A stretch of DNA of 64,000 nucleotides from Pseudotabrizicola sp. (GTDB lineage Bacteria > Pseudomonadota > Alphaproteobacteria > Rhodobacterales > Rhodobacteraceae): NCBI RefSeq assembly GCF_030656345.1, contig NZ_JAUSNR010000006.1, forward strand, positions 174,405-238,404, given 5' to 3'. The notes below the pieces were generated by a model that saw nothing but the letters and a program-made list of their open reading frames with translations, had not been told where the DNA came from and made no database searches. The translations under genes were made by a program, and so were the position numbers. Below, piece by piece: positions 1 through 13,595 of this stretch. Numbering within the stretch: the first letter of the stretch is position 1; the number at the start of each line of letters is the position of its first letter.

Positions 1-1
1 C

Positions 2-1072
2 AATGATTATCTGGGCATGGGCCAGCACCCGGTGGTGCTGGCTGCCATGCACGAGGCGCTGGAGGCCACCGGCGCCGGGTCGGGCGGCACCCGCAATATC
101 TCGGGCACCACCGTTTATCACAACCGGCTGGAGGCAGAGCTGGCCGATCTGCACCGCAAAGAGGCGGCGCTGGTGTTCACCAGCGCCTATATCGCCAATG
201 ATGCCACCCTGTCGGTGCTGCGCCAGATATTCCCCGGGCTGATCATTTATTCTGACGCGCTGAACCATGCGTCGATGATCGAAGGCGTGCGGCGCGGCGG
301 CGGTCTCAAGCGGATTTTCCGGCACAATGATGTGGCCCACCTGCGCGAACTGCTGGCGGCGGATGATCCGGACGCGCCCAAGCTGATCGCGTTTGAATCG
401 ATCTATTCGATGGACGGCGATTTCGGCCCGATTGCGCAGATCTGCGATCTGGCCGACGAATTCGGCGCGCTGACCTATCTGGATGAGGTGCATGCCGTCG
501 GCATGTACGGCCCGCGCGGGGCAGGGGTGGCCGAACGTGACCATCAGATGCACCGGGTGGACATCATCAACGCCACGCTGGCCAAGGCGTTCGGGGTGTT
601 CGGCGGCTATATTGCTGCAAGTGCGAAGATGGTGGATGCGGTGCGATCCTACGCGCCGGGGTTTATTTTCACCACCTCGCTGCCCCCTGCGGTTGCGGCC
701 GGGGCGGCGGCGAGCGTGCGGTTTCTGAAAACGGCAGAGGGTCAGAAATTGCGCGATCTGCAGCAATCCTATGCCCGGACGCTGAAGATGCGGCTGAAAG
801 GTCTGGGCCTGCCGATCATTGATCACGGCTCGCATATTGTGCCGGTGCATGTCGGCAACCCCACCCATTGCAAGCTGCTGTCCGATATGTTGCTGGATCA
901 GTTCGGGGTCTATGTGCAGCCGATCAACTACCCCACCGTGCCTCGCGGCACCGAGCGGCTGCGTTTTACACCCTCGCCTGTGCATGACTCTGTGGAAATT
1001 AACGCTTTGGTAACGGCTATGGATCATCTCTGGGGGCAATGTGCGCTAAATCGCGCCGAGGTGTCAGCCTAG
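2..1072 (+). CDS. hemA: 5-aminolevulinate synthase (5' end outside window)
   Basis: This enzyme condenses glycine and succinyl-CoA to 5-aminolevulinate, the first step of the Shemin haem and tetrapyrrole route of alphaproteobacteria. It is a fold-type I PLP enzyme. The frame is open from the window edge at NDYLG, so about 50 N-terminal residues are missing and an internal ATG at 17 is not the real start. Visible family motifs are the [11 protein letters not shown] glycine loop, [11 protein letters not shown] holding the PLP-binding Asp, and NATLAKAFG with the Schiff-base Lys at codon 584-586. The frame closes at a TAG at 1070-1072. Confidence is high from end-to-end family resemblance. Confidence 0.96.
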   Translation, partial: NDYLGMGQHPVVLAAMHEALEATGAGSGGTRNISGTTVYHNRLEAELADLHRKEAALVFTSAYIANDATLSVLRQIFPGLIIYSDALNHASMIEGVRRGGGLKRIFRHNDVAHLRELLAADDPDAPKLIAFESIYSMDGDFGPIAQICDLADEFGALTYLDEVHAVGMYGPRGAGVAERDHQMHRVDIINATLAKAFGVFGGYIAASAKMVDAVRSYAPGFIFTTSLPPAVAAGAAASVRFLKTAEGQKLRDLQQSYARTLKMRLKGLGLPIIDHGSHIVPVHVGNPTHCKLLSDMLLDQFGVYVQPINYPTVPRGTERLRFTPSPVHDSVEINALVTAMDHLWGQCALNRAEVSA

Positions 1073-1183
1073 GGCCGTTCTCGCAGGTGCAAAAGACCTT
1101 GTGCTGTGATAACGAATCCCTAATACGAACAAAATGAGTCGTGGTAAAAACGGCGATAGGGACTTGGGGACAGTCATGGGGCA

Positions 1184-2425
1184 GTGCGCATGATCGGGCG
1201 GAGGGCGAAACCTTCGATGCCGGAGACAGAGGGCCCAAAGGGCTTTGACGACTTCGATCTGCGGTTGGGCGACCTTATGCGGGGCGAACGTGCCACGATG
1301 GGGAAATCGCTGCTGGACGTGCAGCGTGAGCTGAAGATCAAGGCCGCCTATATCGCCGCAATTGAAAATGCCGATATCTCTGCCTTTGAAACCCAGGGGT
1401 TTGTGGCCGGTTACGTGCGGTCTTATGCGCGCTATCTGGGGATGGACCCGGATATGGCCTTTGCCCGGTTTTCCAAGGAAGCAAATTTCGAAGTCGCCCA
1501 TGGGATGAGCGCTGCAGCCTCATCTTCCGGGATGACCGCCGCGCGCAGCCGCAGCACGCAGGTGTTCAGCGACCCGCTGGCCAATCCGAACGCCACCTTC
1601 ATTCCCCGCAGCGAAAGCCTGTTTGCGCAGGTTGAACCGGGGGCGGTCGGATCGCTTCTGGTGCTGGTCGCGCTGATCGGGGCGATTGGCTATGGCGGCT
1701 GGTCGGTGTTGCAGGAAGTGCAGCGCGTGCAGCTGTCGCCGGTGGATCAGGCCCCGATGGTGGTGGCCGAAATCGACCCGCTGGGCAATGTCAGCGGCTC
1801 AGCCCCGCTGGTGCGCTCGGCCCCGCTGGCCGGCACCGACCTGGCCGGCATCGAACTGGCCAGTGCCGATCCGGTGCAGCAGCAGGTCGAACAGATGGAT
1901 CGCCTGTACCGTCCGCAGGCGCTGGATGTGCCGGTGCTGACGTCTCGTGATGGCCCGATTGCGGCGATCAACCCGCGTCTGGCCGCCGCCGCCGCATCAC
2001 CCGAAGCGGTGGATGCCGCGCTTGCCGAAGCCTTGGGCACCGGCGATCAGGCGGTGCAGGTCGTGGCCGCAGCGCAACCGGGGGTCGAACTGCTGGCCGT
2101 GCGCCCGTCCTGGGTCCGGGTGTCGTCGGCAGATGGCACGGTGTTGTTTGAAAAGATCCTCGATGCCGGTGAGCGTTGGGCCGTGCCGCAGCTGGAAGAA
2201 CCCGCGGTTCTGCGCGCCGGCAATTCCGGATCGCTTTATTTTGCGGTGAACGGCCAGACCTATGGCCCGGCCGCCCCCGGTGCGCAGGTGGTCAAGAACG
2301 TCGCCCTGTCGCCTGAAGCGCTGACCGAAAAGTTTGCCGTCGCGGATCTGAACCGCGATGCCGATCTGGCCGCGATTGTGAACGTCGCCGATGCCTCGCA
2401 GCTGATCGGCACCCCGTCGCAATAG
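1184..2425 (+). CDS. RodZ-like helix-turn-helix membrane protein (DUF4115)
   Basis: This is a bitopic membrane protein of the RodZ architecture. A cytoplasmic HTH_25-type domain occupies about residues 25-90, including the segments [20 protein letters not shown] and [12 protein letters not shown] single membrane span lies near residues 155-175. A long periplasmic Ala/Val-rich linker leads to a C-terminal beta domain (about 305-395) of the DUF4115 type. In other bacteria RodZ links MreB to the elongation machinery, so a role in cell shape is inferred. The start is GTG 1184 or ATG 1190. It lies 111 bp after hemA and 134 bp before ispG, an arrangement in which RodZ-like genes are often found. 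Confidence 0.85.
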   Translation: MRMIGRRAKPSMPETEGPKGFDDFDLRLGDLMRGERATMGKSLLDVQRELKIKAAYIAAIENADISAFETQGFVAGYVRSYARYLGMDPDMAFARFSKEANFEVAHGMSAAASSSGMTAARSRSTQVFSDPLANPNATFIPRSESLFAQVEPGAVGSLLVLVALIGAIGYGGWSVLQEVQRVQLSPVDQAPMVVAEIDPLGNVSGSAPLVRSAPLAGTDLAGIELASADPVQQQVEQMDRLYRPQALDVPVLTSRDGPIAAINPRLAAAAASPEAVDAALAEALGTGDQAVQVVAAAQPGVELLAVRPSWVRVSSADGTVLFEKILDAGERWAVPQLEEPAVLRAGNSGSLYFAVNGQTYGPAAPGAQVVKNVALSPEALTEKFAVADLNRDADLAAIVNVADASQLIGTPSQ

Positions 2426-2559
2426 ACCTGCGTCCTTTCCGGGTGCCGCTGAACCGTTACAGGTTTCTGTCAATCATGAGTGACATGGCCGTCCTTGGCA
2501 TTGCCGGGGCGGCTTTGTCGTCTTATCAAGAGGCAAAGCATCAGAGGACCCGTGCCAAG

Positions 2560-3705
2560 ATGAGCCTGAATACCGTTCGCCCGTGGCGCAATATTTACCG
2601 TCGGACCTCGCGCCAGATCCGCGTTGGCAAGGTGCTGGTGGGCGGCGACGCGCCGATCTCGGTCCAGACCATGACCAACACGCTGACCACCGATGTGGCG
2701 GGCACGCTGGAACAGATCCAGCGCGCGGCGATTGCCGGGGCCGATATCGTGCGGGTCTCGACCCCCGACCCGGAAAGCACGGCGGCGCTGCGGTTGATCT
2801 GCCGCGAGTCGCCCGTGCCGATCGTGGCCGATATCCATTTCCACTACAAACGCGCGATCGAGGCGGCAGAGGCGGGCGCGGCCTGTCTGCGCATCAACCC
2901 CGGCAATATCGGCGATGCAAAGCGCGTGGCCGAGGTGGTGAAGGCGGCCAAGGATTACGGCTGTTCGATCCGTATCGGGGTGAATGCGGGGTCTTTGGAA
3001 AAGCACCTGCTGGACAAATATGGCGAGCCTTGCCCGGACGCGATGGTCGAATCCGGTATGGATCATATCAAGCTGTTGCAGGACAACGATTTTCACGAGT
3101 TCAAGATCTCTGTGAAAGCATCGGATGTGTTCATGGCGGCGGCGGCCTATCAGCAACTGGCCGATGTGACCGATGCGCCGATCCATCTGGGCATCACCGA
3201 AGCCGGGGGCCTGCAATCGGGAACGGTGAAATCGGCCATCGGGTTGGGCAACCTGCTCTGGATGGGGATCGGCGATACGATCCGGGTGTCGCTGTCGGCG
3301 GACCCGGTGGAAGAGGTGAAGGTCGGGTTCGAGATTCTGAAGTCGCTGGGCCTGCGGCATCGCGGCGTGACGATCATCTCCTGCCCGTCCTGCGCGCGGC
3401 AGGGGTTTGATGTGATCAAGACGGTGACCGCGCTGGAGGACCGTCTGGCACATGTGACCACCAGCCTGTCACTGTCGATCATCGGCTGCGTGGTGAATGG
3501 TCCGGGTGAGGCGCTGATGACCGACATCGGCTTTACCGGCGGTGGGGCCGGGTCGGGGATGGTGTATCTTGCCGGCAAGCAAAGCCACAAGCTGGGCAAT
3601 GACGCGATGATCGACCATATTGTCGAGCTGGTCGAGGCCAAGGCCGCCGAGATTCAGGCGGCAGATGCGGCGGCGGAAGCGGAAGCGACGCAGGCCGCTG
3701 AATAA
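2560..3705 (+). CDS. ispG: 4-hydroxy-3-methylbut-2-en-1-yl diphosphate synthase
   Basis: IspG (GcpE) converts MEcPP to HMBPP in the MEP isoprenoid pathway and uses a [4Fe-4S] cluster. The start at MSLNTVRPW gives 381 residues, normal for the family. The frame is open upstream to 2443, but that stretch has no family similarity. Cluster ligands appear as [11 protein letters not shown] (two Cys) and [10 protein letters not shown] (third Cys plus the Glu ligand). The TIM-barrel opening [12 protein letters not shown] is also clear. The Ala/Glu-rich tail after about residue 360 is an unstructured extension. It is convergent with mnmA, with only 4 bp between the stop codons. Confidence 0.97.
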   Translation: MSLNTVRPWRNIYRRTSRQIRVGKVLVGGDAPISVQTMTNTLTTDVAGTLEQIQRAAIAGADIVRVSTPDPESTAALRLICRESPVPIVADIHFHYKRAIEAAEAGAACLRINPGNIGDAKRVAEVVKAAKDYGCSIRIGVNAGSLEKHLLDKYGEPCPDAMVESGMDHIKLLQDNDFHEFKISVKASDVFMAAAAYQQLADVTDAPIHLGITEAGGLQSGTVKSAIGLGNLLWMGIGDTIRVSLSADPVEEVKVGFEILKSLGLRHRGVTIISCPSCARQGFDVIKTVTALEDRLAHVTTSLSLSIIGCVVNGPGEALMTDIGFTGGGAGSGMVYLAGKQSHKLGNDAMIDHIVELVEAKAAEIQAADAAAEAEATQAAE

Positions 3706-3709
3706 GCGC

Positions 3710-4846
3710 TTACCGTCCGCGCCAGACCCAGCCGCCGCCCAAGACCCGGCTGCCCTCGGTGGCGTAGAACACGCAGGCCTGGCCTGCGCTGACGCCATCT
3801 TCGGGGTCCAGCAGCTCTACCTCGGCCTCGGTCGCCGACAGCGGCCGGATCACCGCCGGGCGCGGCGGGCGGGTCGAGCGGACCTTGACCATGACCTGCC
3901 ATTCGGGCTGCGAGTCAAAGGCTGCATCGCCCAGCCAGTTCACCTCCCGCACCGGGATGGTGCGGGTGGCAAGCGATTCACGCGGGCCGACGATGACGCG
4001 GCGGGTTTCAGGATCAAGCCGCACCACATACAGCGGATCGCCCAGGCCCCCGATGCCCAGACCTTTGCGCTGGCCGATGGTGTAATGGATCACGCCGCGG
4101 TGCTGCCCCAGCACGCGGCCTTCCAGATCGACAATCTCGCCCCGATCGGCGGCTCCGGGGCGCAGCTTTTCGATCACCGCCGCATAATCGCCGTTCGGCA
4201 CAAAGCAGATGTCCTGACTGTCGGGCTTGTCCGCCACCGGCAGGCCGTATTTGGCCGCCAAGGCGCGGGTCTCGGCCTTGGAGTGCAGGTGGCCCAGCGG
4301 AAAGCGCAGGTAATCCAGCTGTTCGGCGGTGGTCGAGAACAGGAAATAGCTCTGGTCGCGGTTCGCATCGGCAGCGGCATGCAGTTCCGGGCCGGAGTTG
4401 CCGGTCTTGCGCTGGATATAATGCCCCGTCGCCATGCAATCGGCATCCAGATCGCGGGCGGTGGCCAGCAGATCCTTGAACTTCACCCGTTCATTGCAGC
4501 GGATGCAGGGCACCGGGGTGGCACCGGCCAGATAGGCATCGGCGAATTCTTCCATCACCGCTTCGCGGAAGGTGTTTTCATAATCCAGCACATAATGCGG
4601 AAAGCCCATGGTTTCGGCCACGCGGCGCGCATCGTGAATGTCACGCCCCGCGCAGCAGGCCCCTTTTTTGGCCAGAGCCGCGCCGTGATCATACAGCTGC
4701 AGCGTGACGCCGACGACGTCGTAGCCTTCTTCCTTCAGCATCGCAGCCACGACCGAGCTGTCGACACCCCCCGACATTGCCACCACGACGCGCGTGGCGG
4801 ACGGGGGCTTTGGCAGCCCCAGCGAATTGAGCGGGTGGTCGAGCAT
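3710..4846 (-). CDS. mnmA: tRNA-specific 2-thiouridylase MnmA
   Basis: MnmA thiolates U34 of tRNA-Lys, -Glu and -Gln, using ATP and persulfide sulfur. The N-terminal PP-loop motif SGGVDSS, the catalytic Cys in [11 protein letters not shown] and the second catalytic Cys in [12 protein letters not shown] are all present. The segment [16 protein letters not shown] is typical of alphaproteobacterial members. The start at MLDHPLNS gives 378 residues. Upstream in-frame codons to 4930 are not family-like. The gene is transcribed toward ispG. Confidence 0.96.
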   Translation of the reverse strand: MLDHPLNSLGLPKPPSATRVVVAMSGGVDSSVVAAMLKEEGYDVVGVTLQLYDHGAALAKKGACCAGRDIHDARRVAETMGFPHYVLDYENTFREAVMEEFADAYLAGATPVPCIRCNERVKFKDLLATARDLDADCMATGHYIQRKTGNSGPELHAAADANRDQSYFLFSTTAEQLDYLRFPLGHLHSKAETRALAAKYGLPVADKPDSQDICFVPNGDYAAVIEKLRPGAADRGEIVDLEGRVLGQHRGVIHYTIGQRKGLGIGGLGDPLYVVRLDPETRRVIVGPRESLATRTIPVREVNWLGDAAFDSQPEWQVMVKVRSTRPPRPAVIRPLSATEAEVELLDPEDGVSAGQACVFYATEGSRVLGGGWVWRGR

Positions 4847-4982
4847 GGTCAAACCTTTCGGGAATGGCGCGTAATATAGGAAAATGCGCGGCAATCTCAA
4901 CCCCTTCTGACGCGCAACCTTCACCATCACTTAAGTCTGATCAGGCACGGTCGGGGTAAAGCGGGTTGTCGAATGGAAAGTC

Positions 4983-5267
4983 ATGGCCATGTATCTCAAA
5001 CGTGTTGATGGCCCGCGCCAGGTCACCCTGCCGGATGGCAGCATCCTGTCCCGTGCCGATCTGCCCCCGCCCGACACCCGGCGCTGGGTCGCGAGCCGCA
5101 AGGCGGTGGTGGTGAGCGCGGTGATTCACGGTCTGATCACCCTTGCGGAAGCGCTGGAACGCTATGATCTGTCAGAGGAAGAGTTCACATTGTGGCGTCA
5201 GGCTGTTGAATCGCATGGCGAGAAGGCGTTGAAAGTCACAACCATCCAGAAATATAGACAACTTTAA
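4983..5267 (+). CDS. sciP: SciP family regulator (DUF1153)
   Basis: This 94-residue protein belongs to the DUF1153/SciP family, restricted to alphaproteobacteria. In Caulobacter SciP binds DNA and CtrA and blocks CtrA-dependent transcription. Family blocks visible are MYLKRVDGPRQVTLPDG near the N-terminus, TRRWVASRKAVVV, an HTH-like segment SEEEFTLWRQAVESHG, and the terminal LKVTTIQKYRQL. It lies 91 bp upstream of ctrA on the same strand, so regulator and target are neighbours. The family call is firm; the function is inferred from Caulobacter. Confidence 0.93.
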   Translation: MAMYLKRVDGPRQVTLPDGSILSRADLPPPDTRRWVASRKAVVVSAVIHGLITLAEALERYDLSEEEFTLWRQAVESHGEKALKVTTIQKYRQL

Positions 5268-5304
5268 GATGTTTTTGCCTCGCGCTCTGGCAGAGTAACG
5301 TATG

Positions 5305-5332
5305 GTTAACCATTGCCCCCCATGGTGTTAAC
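5305..5332. promoter_or_regulatory. Pair of GTTAAC boxes upstream of ctrA
   Basis: Two identical GTTAAC hexamers lie at 5305-5310 and 5327-5332, start-to-start spacing 22 bp (about two helical turns), just before the ctrA start at 5359. CtrA half-sites contain TTAA(C), so autoregulation by CtrA or control by another cell-cycle factor is possible. The spacing is not the canonical TTAA-N7-TTAA, so the call is tentative. Confidence 0.35.
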
Positions 5333-5358
5333 GAACCTGTCTGTTGCGGAGCCTGACC

Positions 5359-6066
5359 ATGCGAATACTTCTCGTCGAGGATGATCCAACAACCTCGCGC
5401 AGCATCGAGATGATGTTGAGCCACGCCAACCTGAATGTGTACTGCACAGACATGGGCGAAGATGGCATAGATCTGGCAAAGCTTTATGATTACGATCTTA
5501 TTTTGCTGGATCTGAACCTGCCTGACATGTCCGGGCACGAGGTGTTGCGACAGCTTCGGCTGGCACGGATCGAAACACCGATCCTGATTCTGTCAGGGAC
5601 AGATGACACGGACTCGAAGCTTAAGGGCTTTGGCTTCGGGGCAGATGATTATCTGACCAAACCGTTTCACCGCGAGGAACTCGTGGCGCGGATTCATGCC
5701 ATCATCCGCCGCTCCAAAGGGCACAGCCAGTCGGTGATCGTGACCGGCAAGGTGAATGTGAACCTTGATGCCAAAACGGTCGAGGTGGACAACAAATCGG
5801 TGCATCTGACCGGCAAGGAATATCAGATGCTGGAACTGCTGTCCTTGCGCAAGGGCACCACGCTGACCAAAGAGATGTTTCTGAACCATCTTTATGGCGG
5901 CATGGATGAGCCGGAGCTGAAGATCATCGACGTGTTCATCTGCAAGCTGCGCAAAAAGCTGGCAGAGGCGACCGGCGGGCACAATTACATCGAAACCGTC
6001 TGGGGCCGGGGCTATGTCCTGCGTGACCCGGTGGGGGAACCGCGCAAGATGGTCGCCAGCGCCTGA
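5359..6066 (+). CDS. ctrA: Cell-cycle response regulator CtrA
   Basis: CtrA is an OmpR/PhoB-type response regulator. In Caulobacter it is essential; in Rhodobacteraceae it is usually dispensable and controls motility, gene transfer agents and quorum-linked genes. The receiver domain starts MRILLVEDD, with the phosphoacceptor Asp at residue 51 ([10 protein letters not shown]) and the switch Lys in DDYLTKPFH. The winged-helix DNA-binding domain covers about residues 125-225, ending [14 protein letters not shown]. The start at 5359 gives the standard N-terminus and 235 residues. SciP is encoded directly upstream. Confidence 0.97.
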   Translation: MRILLVEDDPTTSRSIEMMLSHANLNVYCTDMGEDGIDLAKLYDYDLILLDLNLPDMSGHEVLRQLRLARIETPILILSGTDDTDSKLKGFGFGADDYLTKPFHREELVARIHAIIRRSKGHSQSVIVTGKVNVNLDAKTVEVDNKSVHLTGKEYQMLELLSLRKGTTLTKEMFLNHLYGGMDEPELKIIDVFICKLRKKLAEATGGHNYIETVWGRGYVLRDPVGEPRKMVASA

Positions 6067-10328
<4,262 letters not shown>

Positions 10329-10353
10329 CGCCGTATGCATTTTGTTCTCAAAT

Positions 10354-10368
10354 GTTCTTAAAAAGTTC
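10354..10368 (+). promoter_or_regulatory. LexA (SOS) box, GTTC-N7-GTTC
   Basis: GTTC at 10354-10357, the 7-bp spacer TTAAAAA, and GTTC at 10365-10368 exactly match the direct-repeat LexA operator of Rhodobacter and other alphaproteobacteria. A third GTTC lies at 10344-10347. The site abuts a possible -35 (TTTACA, 10369-10374), with AACAAT 18 bp on (10393-10398) as a -10. LexA bound here would block that promoter, which reads into the small gene at 10426. Confidence 0.8.
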
Positions 10369-10425
10369 TTTACAGGCCTGCGTTGGTGTGAGAACAATAT
10401 GGCAACACGCAAACAGGAGGATGCC

Positions 10426-10542
10426 ATGGTTGCCCAGGTCAAGGAAATCGTCACCCGGTCCCGCGCCACGTTGATTGAGGATCTGTTGGGCGTCTTCGCC
10501 CTGTTTGCCACGCTTTATGTCTGCCTGTCGTTCTCGTTCTGA
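10426..10542 (+). CDS. Small SOS-controlled membrane peptide, 38 aa
   Basis: This very small gene encodes a basic N-terminus (MVAQVKEIVTRSRATL) followed by one hydrophobic segment (about residues 17-37, LIEDLLGVFALFATLYVC) that ends almost at the C-terminus. The start was chosen because AGGAGG at 10415-10420 sits 5 nt upstream. The in-frame ATG at 10399 lies before the likely transcription start. The LexA box 57 bp upstream predicts DNA-damage induction. It has no recognised family name. The layout recalls SidA, the 29-residue SOS-induced division inhibitor of Caulobacter, but I see no sequence identity, so that function is an inference. Confidence 0.7.
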   Translation: MVAQVKEIVTRSRATLIEDLLGVFALFATLYVCLSFSF

Positions 10543-10619
10543 CACTGCCTGCGGTCTGATCCCGCGCGCCCCGCATCTGTCCCCAAGTGATGCCATTTGC
10601 GCGCACCAGACACGCCACT

Positions 10620-10657
10620 TGCCGCCGCCGTCGATCCGACGTGCGGCGGTTTTTTTA
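10620..10657 (+). terminator. Rho-independent terminator
   Basis: A GC-rich stem (GCCGCCGC with GCGGCGGT, and an inner CGTCG-ATC-CGACG hairpin) is followed by seven T residues at about 10650-10656. It ends the transcript of the small SOS gene, just before the convergent scaffold gene's 3' end at 10676. Confidence 0.8.
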
Positions 10658-10675
10658 TTCCGGGGGTGTCGGCGG

Positions 10676-11128
10676 TCAGCCTTGTGGCAGCGTCGCATCC
10701 GCCATCGCAGCGGCTTCCGCTGCGGCCTCGATCGCCAGCAGGATCGAGGCGTGGCGGTTCTTGTAGTCGCGTGCCGGGGTCAGCACCACATAACCGTCGA
10801 ACGGCGCGGCCGGCACCGGGCCCGCGTCCTTGAGCATGGCGCGCAGGGCGTCGCGTCCCTGCGCCAGTTCGGCCGCAGTGCGCCCGATCACCACATGGCC
10901 CAGCAGGCTGGCTGCGGCTTGCCCCAGCGCGCAGGCCTTCACGTCCTGACCAAAGGCGCTGACCCGGCCCGCGTCCATGACCAGATCCACCGTCACCGTC
11001 GACCCGCACAAGGGCGAGCGTTTGCGCACCGTGGCCTGCGCCCCGGGCAGGCGGCCATGCAGGGGAATATCCGCCGCCAGTTCAAGAATCTGGCCGGAAT
11101 ACAGTTTGATCAACTCGGTATCGCTCAT
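10676..11128 (-). CDS. Iron-sulfur cluster assembly scaffold protein (NifU N-terminal/IscU-like)
   Basis: This 150-residue protein has the NifU_N/IscU fold pattern. A first Cys sits in SPLCGSTVTVDL and a second in VKACALGQAAASLL. The third Cys of classical IscU is not evident; the tail reads KNRHASILLAIEAAAEA. This is common in the short alphaproteobacterial relatives, so its role as a true scaffold is less certain than for IscU. The start at MSDTELIKLYSG is typical. It diverges from hisI. Confidence 0.88.
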   Translation of the reverse strand: MSDTELIKLYSGQILELAADIPLHGRLPGAQATVRKRSPLCGSTVTVDLVMDAGRVSAFGQDVKACALGQAAASLLGHVVIGRTAAELAQGRDALRAMLKDAGPVPAAPFDGYVVLTPARDYKNRHASILLAIEAAAEAAAMADATLPQG

Positions 11129-11216
11129 GTTTGTGTGGTCGCTTTCGCTCAGGGCGCTTTTCCTTTGGTCAATCCTTAGATAGACCTTCCCCCCGCGCCC
11201 GCCAAGGAGAACCCCG

Positions 11217-11588
11217 ATGGCTTTTGACCCTGCAACACTAAAGTACGACTCGAACGGGCTGATCCCCTGCATCGCGCAGGACCATGAGACGGGCGATGTG
11301 CTGATGATGGCGTGGATGACCGCCGACGCGGTCGCACAGACGCTGGCCACAGGCCGGGTGACCTATTGGTCGCGGTCGCGGGCGGCGTTCTGGGTCAAGG
11401 GCGACACTTCGGGCCATGTGCAGCATCTGGTGGAATTGCGGGTCGATTGCGACCGCGATTGCCTGCTGGTGCGGGTGCATCAGCACGGGCCTGCCTGCCA
11501 CACCAACCGCCGGTCGTGCTTTTACACCGTGGTGCAGGGCGGGGTCGAGGTGATCACCATGGAACCGATGACCGGGGCCGATCGTTGA
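11217..11588 (+). CDS. hisI: Phosphoribosyl-AMP cyclohydrolase
   Basis: HisI opens the purine ring of PR-AMP, the third step of histidine biosynthesis. It is the single-domain form (123 residues), without the HisE pyrophosphohydrolase domain. Metal and catalytic motifs are VDCDRDCLLVRVHQHGPACH and NRRSCFY, and the N-terminal YDSNGLIPCIAQD block is typical. The start ATG follows an AGGAG-like site. No other his genes are adjacent. Confidence 0.96.
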   Translation: MAFDPATLKYDSNGLIPCIAQDHETGDVLMMAWMTADAVAQTLATGRVTYWSRSRAAFWVKGDTSGHVQHLVELRVDCDRDCLLVRVHQHGPACHTNRRSCFYTVVQGGVEVITMEPMTGADR

Positions 11589-11685
11589 CGTAATGAGTCA
11601 CCTTTTCCCGGCGCAGGTCTTGACCTTCGGCCCGGAAAAGCACCTATTTGCGCCAGACCGTACCAATCGACAAAGGATGAACACG

Positions 11686-12285
11686 ATGGCTTTCACGCTT
11701 CCCGATCTGCCCTATGCCCACGATGCGCTTGCCGCGCTTGGCATGTCGAAAGAGACGCTGGAGTATCACCACGACATTCACCACAAGGCCTATGTCGACA
11801 ACGGCAACAAGCTGATTGCCGGCACCGAATGGGAAGGTAAGTCGGTCGAAGAGATCGTGGTCGGCACCTACAACAAGACCGCCGTCGCGCAGAATGGCAT
11901 CTTCAACAACGCCAGCCAGCACTGGAACCATGCCCTGTTCTGGGAGATCATGGGGCCGGGTGAAAAGGCGATGCCGGGTGCGCTGGAAAAGGCGTTGACC
12001 GAGTCGTTCGGGTCGGTTGACACGTTCAAGGAAGAATTCTCCGCTGCCGGTGCAGGCCAGTTCGGATCAGGCTGGGCCTGGCTGGTCAAGGACGCGGACG
12101 GCGCGCTGAAGGTCACCAAGACCGAAAACGGCGTCAACCCGCTGTGCTTTGGCCAGACCGCACTTCTGGGCTGTGATGTGTGGGAACATTCCTACTACAT
12201 CGACTTCCGCAACAAGCGTCCCGCTTACCTGACAAATTTTCTTGACAAATTGGTGAACTGGGAAGCGGTCGCGGCCCGTCTCTGA
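11686..12285 (+). CDS. sodB: Superoxide dismutase, Fe type
   Basis: This Fe/Mn-family superoxide dismutase has 199 residues. Metal ligands are visible as the first His in LEYHHDIHHKAY, the second His in NNASQHWNHALFW, and the Asp and His in CDVWEHSYYIDFRN. Gln in AGAGQFGSGWAWL is the feature usually associated with iron enzymes. The ATG at 11686 is preferred because AAGGA lies 8 nt upstream; an in-frame ATG at 11677 also exists. A strong terminator follows. Confidence 0.95.
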   Translation: MAFTLPDLPYAHDALAALGMSKETLEYHHDIHHKAYVDNGNKLIAGTEWEGKSVEEIVVGTYNKTAVAQNGIFNNASQHWNHALFWEIMGPGEKAMPGALEKALTESFGSVDTFKEEFSAAGAGQFGSGWAWLVKDADGALKVTKTENGVNPLCFGQTALLGCDVWEHSYYIDFRNKRPAYLTNFLDKLVNWEAVAARL

Positions 12286-12328
12286 CGCTTAACCCATTGA
12301 TATAATTGCCATTCTTATGTCTGGCCTG

Positions 12329-12362
12329 ATACCCGCGCATTTTTTTGTGCGGGTATTTTTGT
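12329..12362. terminator. Terminator after sodB
   Basis: An ATACCCGC stem pairs with GCGGGTAT across a T-rich loop and is followed by TTTTTGTTG. It lies 44 bp after the sodB stop. Confidence 0.75.
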
Positions 12363-12444
12363 TGTGGTCACTGTGTCACACTACCGGCGCATCATGCAGT
12401 TCCCATCTGAAAGGGAGATGAACAAGAAACGGGGGGAGGACGAT

Positions 12445-12870
12445 ATGACAATGATCACACGGGGTTGCTGGATTGTGGTGGTGGACGGGGCCGGAGCGGT
12501 GATTCTTGAGAATGCCGGCACGGTGGCCACACCCGATTTGCGGCTGATTGACCGGATTGAAACGCCCAGGTGCGACACCCCGCCAGAACCCGGCGATGGC
12601 AATCGACCGGCGGAGGCGAGCGATCGGGCACGTCTGGCCGAAACGGCAATGGTTGCCATGCTGATGACACGACTGTCCTTTGCCGTGCGCCAGTCGCGCA
12701 CCTCACGTCTGGCCATCGCAGCACCACCGCATCTGCTGGAGGCGATCCGCACCCGGCTGGACCATAATCTGCGCAGCCGGGTGGCGATCATGCTGCCCAA
12801 AACGCTGACGCAGCATCCGCTGGACAAGATTGTCAGCGTGATGGCCGAAGCGATGGAGCGGGCGGCCTGA
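12445..12870 (+). CDS. Host attachment family protein
   Basis: This 141-residue protein resembles the host attachment (AtsE-like) family, whose Agrobacterium founder was linked to plant attachment; the biochemical role is unknown. The fold resembles eRF1/baeRF-type domains: a beta-rich N-terminal half (TRGCWIVVVDGAGAVIL) and a conserved end, LTQHPLDKIVSVM. The start at 12445 is favoured by GGGGAGG 5-10 nt upstream; an earlier in-frame ATG at 12418 is poorly spaced. Confidence 0.7.
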   Translation: MTMITRGCWIVVVDGAGAVILENAGTVATPDLRLIDRIETPRCDTPPEPGDGNRPAEASDRARLAETAMVAMLMTRLSFAVRQSRTSRLAIAAPPHLLEAIRTRLDHNLRSRVAIMLPKTLTQHPLDKIVSVMAEAMERAA

Positions 12871-12909
12871 GAATTTGCCTGAGGTTGGCCGCGTAAGCGA
12901 CTGACAAGT

Positions 12910-13464
12910 TCAGGAAAAGTCAGAGTCCAGCCGGGCCAGCAGGCCCGGCACATCGGGGATGGCGGTGAAGGCGTGGCGCAGATGCGGCTCGGCAAAGCCC
13001 TGTGCGATGACGTGATCGACAAGTTGGATCAGCGGCTGCCAGTAACCATCTGTATCCAGAAGGAAAATCGGTTTGGTGTGCAGCCCGATCTGCCGCCAGG
13101 TCAGCACCTCGAAAAACTCGTCCAGACTGCCTGCGCCGCCGGGCAGCACCACGATGGCGTCTGAATTCATGAACATGACCTTTTTACGCTCGTGCATGTC
13201 TTCGGTGATGACCAGCTGGTTCAGATCGCGCTTGCCGCGTTCCTTGCCCATCAGATGCGTCGGGATCACGCCCATGGTGCGTGCGCCTGCGGTCAGGGCG
13301 GCGCGGGCGACTTCGCCCATCAGCCCGACATCGCCCGCGCCATACACCAGCCGCCAGCCGTGATCGGCGATGCCCAGACCCAGGGCGCGGGCATCTGCGG
13401 CATAGGCGGGCGACAGGCCGGGGCGTGATCCGCAGAAGACACAGACGGAACGAAGCAGGGTCAT
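12910..13464 (-). CDS. LOG family (TIGR00730) phosphoribohydrolase
   Basis: This 184-residue lysine-decarboxylase-like Rossmann protein belongs to the LOG/TIGR00730 family. Its members hydrolyse nucleoside 5'-monophosphates such as cytokinin ribotides or AMP. The signature PGGAGSLDEFFEVLTW (family PGGxGTxxE) and the N-terminal VCVFCGSRPG are present. It is convergent with the host-attachment gene and diverges from the LysM gene. Confidence 0.92.
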   Translation of the reverse strand: MTLLRSVCVFCGSRPGLSPAYAADARALGLGIADHGWRLVYGAGDVGLMGEVARAALTAGARTMGVIPTHLMGKERGKRDLNQLVITEDMHERKKVMFMNSDAIVVLPGGAGSLDEFFEVLTWRQIGLHTKPIFLLDTDGYWQPLIQLVDHVIAQGFAEPHLRHAFTAIPDVPGLLARLDSDFS

Positions 13465-13595
13465 AGTGGCCTCATTTGGGGATTTTCATTGCAAGCCCAG
13501 TGTTATCGGGGTTCCTATGCAAAGGAAAGCAGGGGCCGGGGACAGGCCCCGCAGGCCGGGCCGGTTTCGGGCCGGGGAAGCGACGGGGAAACGAT

